Positions 36,229 through 37,648 of a stretch of DNA of 37,648 nt are shown piece after piece. The stretch is from contig CAYVSP010000005.1 of assembly GCA_964453655.1 (NCBI GenBank), positions 1-37,648 of the forward strand. The letters are read 5' to 3'. The notes under the pieces are model-generated. The model had not been told where the DNA came from and made no database searches. It saw nothing but the letters and a program-made list of their open reading frames with translations. The position numbers were made by a program, and so were the translations under genes. Within the stretch, counting starts at the first letter, position 1. Every line of letters starts with the position of its first letter. This DNA is from CAYVSP01 sp964453655. GTDB taxonomy: Bacteria; Patescibacteriota; Saccharimonadia; Saccharimonadales; CAYVSP01.

Positions 36229-37539
36229 TTAGCTTTTTCTATAGTCCTTGATGATACTCACTAGGCGCTCGGCACCATGTTTTTCTTCTTCACCGGTTTT
36301 AAGATTCTTGAGCGTAAAGCTGTTGGCGGTAAGCTCCTCTTCGCCAATAAAAATTGCGTATCTTAAACCGCGTTTATCAGCCATTTTTAGCTGTTTGTCG
36401 GGTTTACGGCCACTATAGTCAACTGCTATTTTTAAGCCGGCTTCACGCAGCTCTTTGAGAATAGGCTGGGCACTTGATGCTGTGTTCTCGCCTACTAAAA
36501 CGACATAAGCATCGGTTTCTGGTTTAAGTTTTGGCAGTAGTTCATGTACTTCCATGAAATTTTGAAGCGTGGCATCGCCCATGGCGAAACCGACTGATGG
36601 CACAGGCTCAACTCCGAATAAGCCGACTAAACCGTCATACCTGCCGCCGCCAAACATGGAGCGGTTATTGGTAGGATTGTTATCGAAAACTTCAAATACA
36701 ATATCGGTATAATAGTCAAAGCCGCGCATGATAGCTGGCTCAAACATTACATTAGTAATACCTAAAGCATTTAGACTTTCAATAAGGCTCTCGAGCTCTT
36801 TAATTGAAGCGTTGTCGCCTAAATCTGATGGCAGTTCCTGAATAGACTGAACCTTTAGAAGCTTGAGTAGTTTGTCGCCTTTATTGGCTTCACGTTCCGA
36901 CGGGCTTAAGATCACGTCAACATCAGCCGCAAATTTTTCCGGCTCAATTTTGTCCTTGCGATCAATCAGCTTAGCCAGCGTCTGTACTTCGACATCCGAC
37001 AGATTCAGATAGTCTTTGAGAACAAAATCCATAAATTTGCGACTGTTGAGTCGTATGGTGTACATTTCTCGCTTGGCACTAAAAGCTTGGAGTATAGCGT
37101 CTGCAACTTGAATGATTTCCAATTCCGCAACCAAACTATCCAGACCAAATACGTCAACATCAAGCTGGAAGAATTCGCGGTAGCGTCCCCTTTGAGGCCG
37201 TTCATAGCGCCAACGGCTTCCGATGTTATACCAGCGTACAGGGTAAGCCAGTTCCTGGCGCCGCGTGGCAACCATTCGTGAAACACTGGGAGTCATTTCC
37301 GGTCGTATTACAATCTTTCGTTCGCCTCGATCTGTGAAAGCATAGGTTTGATCGTTGACAATCTCATCACCTGTTTTAGCTAGATATAGCTCAAGCGGCT
37401 CCAAGAGTGGAGCATCATATTCTTCATAGCCAAATTTCTCAACGGTTTGACGCATGACATCAAACAAATATTTCTGCAGGCGCTTATCCTCAGGATAAAA
37501 ATCCCGCGCGCCTTTATATGGTTGTGTTGACAATGCCAT
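36229..37539 (-). CDS. hisS: Histidyl-tRNA synthetase
   Basis: Class II synthetase of 436 residues. Motif 1 region 'YEEYDAPLLEPLELYLAKTG', motif 2 'YNIGSRWRYERPQRGRYREF', histidine A motif 'MRGFDYYTDIVFEVFD' and 'GGGRYDGLVGLFGVEPVPSV' with motif 3. The anticodon-binding domain starts near 'DAYVVLVGENTASSAQPILK'. ATG 37539 (MALSTQPYKGARDFYPED) is chosen; the frame is open to 37605 but that part overlaps the tRNA gene. TAGAAT lies seven bases before the start and there is no Shine-Dalgarno. Confidence 0.97.
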   Translation of the reverse strand: MALSTQPYKGARDFYPEDKRLQKYLFDVMRQTVEKFGYEEYDAPLLEPLELYLAKTGDEIVNDQTYAFTDRGERKIVIRPEMTPSVSRMVATRRQELAYPVRWYNIGSRWRYERPQRGRYREFFQLDVDVFGLDSLVAELEIIQVADAILQAFSAKREMYTIRLNSRKFMDFVLKDYLNLSDVEVQTLAKLIDRKDKIEPEKFAADVDVILSPSEREANKGDKLLKLLKVQSIQELPSDLGDNASIKELESLIESLNALGITNVMFEPAIMRGFDYYTDIVFEVFDNNPTNNRSMFGGGRYDGLVGLFGVEPVPSVGFAMGDATLQNFMEVHELLPKLKPETDAYVVLVGENTASSAQPILKELREAGLKIAVDYSGRKPDKQLKMADKRGLRYAIFIGEEELTANSFTLKNLKTGEEEKHGAERLVSIIKDYRKS

Positions 37540-37546
37540 TCTAATT

Positions 37547-37552
37547 ATTCTA
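37547..37552 (-). promoter_or_regulatory. -10 hexamer TAGAAT, leaderless layout, for hisS
   Basis: TAGAAT (37552-37547) is followed by seven bases and the ATG at 37539. It lies just past the CCA end of the tRNA gene, so hisS could be read alone or from the tRNA promoter outside the window. Confidence 0.4.
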
Positions 37553-37563
37553 ACAGTAAATAA

Positions 37564-37648
37564 TGGTGCGGATGAAAGGACTTGAACCTTCACGCCTTTC
37601 GGCACTAGGTCCTAAACCTAGCGTGTCTACCAATTCCACCACATCCGC
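37564..37648 (-). tRNA. tRNA-Leu, anticodon UAG
   Basis: Complete gene whose first base is the last base of the window. A seven-pair acceptor stem (GCGGATG with CATCCGC), the D-arm bases GTGGAATTGGTAGACAC, a five-pair anticodon stem (CTAGG/CCTAG) around TTTAGGA with anticodon TAG, a short variable arm closed by GTGCCGAAAGGCGT, and a T arm with GGTTCAAGTCC. CCA is encoded at 37566-37564. The long variable arm and anticodon identify leucine (codons CUN). It lies 25 bases before hisS. Confidence 0.95.

Noticed and set aside
1..37648. Recoding of UGA as glycine (as in Gracilibacteria and Absconditabacteria)
   Set aside because: TGA ends trpS, rpsE, rpsQ, rplX, rpoC and the 83-aa gene at the expected places, and none lies within the conserved genes.
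1..37648. CRISPR arrays, insertion sequences, prophage or inteins
   Set aside because: No repeat-spacer pattern, transposase, terminal repeats or splicing motifs were seen; RpoB, RpoC, EF-Tu and EF-G show no large insertions other than the charged segment in beta'.

Overview
The window is almost certainly from a bacterium of the Candidate Phyla Radiation (Patescibacteria), most likely Candidatus Saccharibacteria (TM7). The call rests on four things: a complete but trimmed ribosomal-protein supercluster with no rpmD (uL30) between rpsE and rplO, which is a hallmark of this radiation; no adk or map between secY and infA; densely packed, overlapping genes; and many small proteins I do not recognise. 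TGA is used as a normal stop (trpS, rpsE, rpsQ, rplX, rpoC), so this is not one of the lineages that read UGA as glycine. Taxonomy below the radiation is inference from gene content.

Nearly all genes lie on the minus strand, so transcription runs from high to low coordinates. From the right edge: tRNA-Leu(UAG), hisS, tig (trigger factor), a small coiled-coil protein, clpP under a perfect CIRCE operator, and a GNAT acetyltransferase. Then comes the RNA polymerase/str block: rpoB, rpoC, rpsL, rpsG, an unknown gene, fusA, an unknown gene, and tuf (own promoter, terminator after it). Next is a separate unit of an unknown gene plus rpsJ, then a convergent GNAT gene (the only plus-strand gene) and a small membrane protein that interrupt the S10 operon. 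A long unit follows from rplC through the S10, spc and alpha gene order to rpsI, with an internal promoter before infA. The left end carries a trpS unit, a 49-codon membrane-protein gene, rluD, a holB-like gene and the start of a TPR protein.

The most striking part is 3407-4226, between rpsI and trpS. A good promoter over the rpsI stop is followed by two tandem attenuator-like units. Each has a short aromatic-rich open frame, a segment able to pair with the 5' arm of an intrinsic terminator, and that terminator directly in front of a small gene with a strong ribosome-binding site. The second frame (25 codons, three Trp codons, two of them adjacent) precedes a small gene and trpS, the tryptophanyl-tRNA synthetase gene. 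The products downstream (81, 83, 340 and 49 residues) contain no tryptophan. This looks like ribosome-mediated transcription attenuation that senses charged tRNA-Trp, on a trpS gene.

A second theme is translation without a leader. At least eight starts (TPR gene, first attenuator peptide, membrane protein at 19424, GNAT at 19533, GNAT at 33968, clpP, tig, hisS) have a -10-like hexamer only 6-9 bases before the ATG, which puts the transcript start at or next to the start codon. Operon-internal genes mostly keep Shine-Dalgarno sequences. A third theme is loss of zinc sites: the beta' subunit lacks both classical cysteine clusters, and bL36, uS14 and uS4 are cysteine-free forms. EF-G has NKIN for NKxD, and uS12 has proline at the lysine linked to streptomycin. 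Five small unknown genes sit inside otherwise conserved ribosomal operons.
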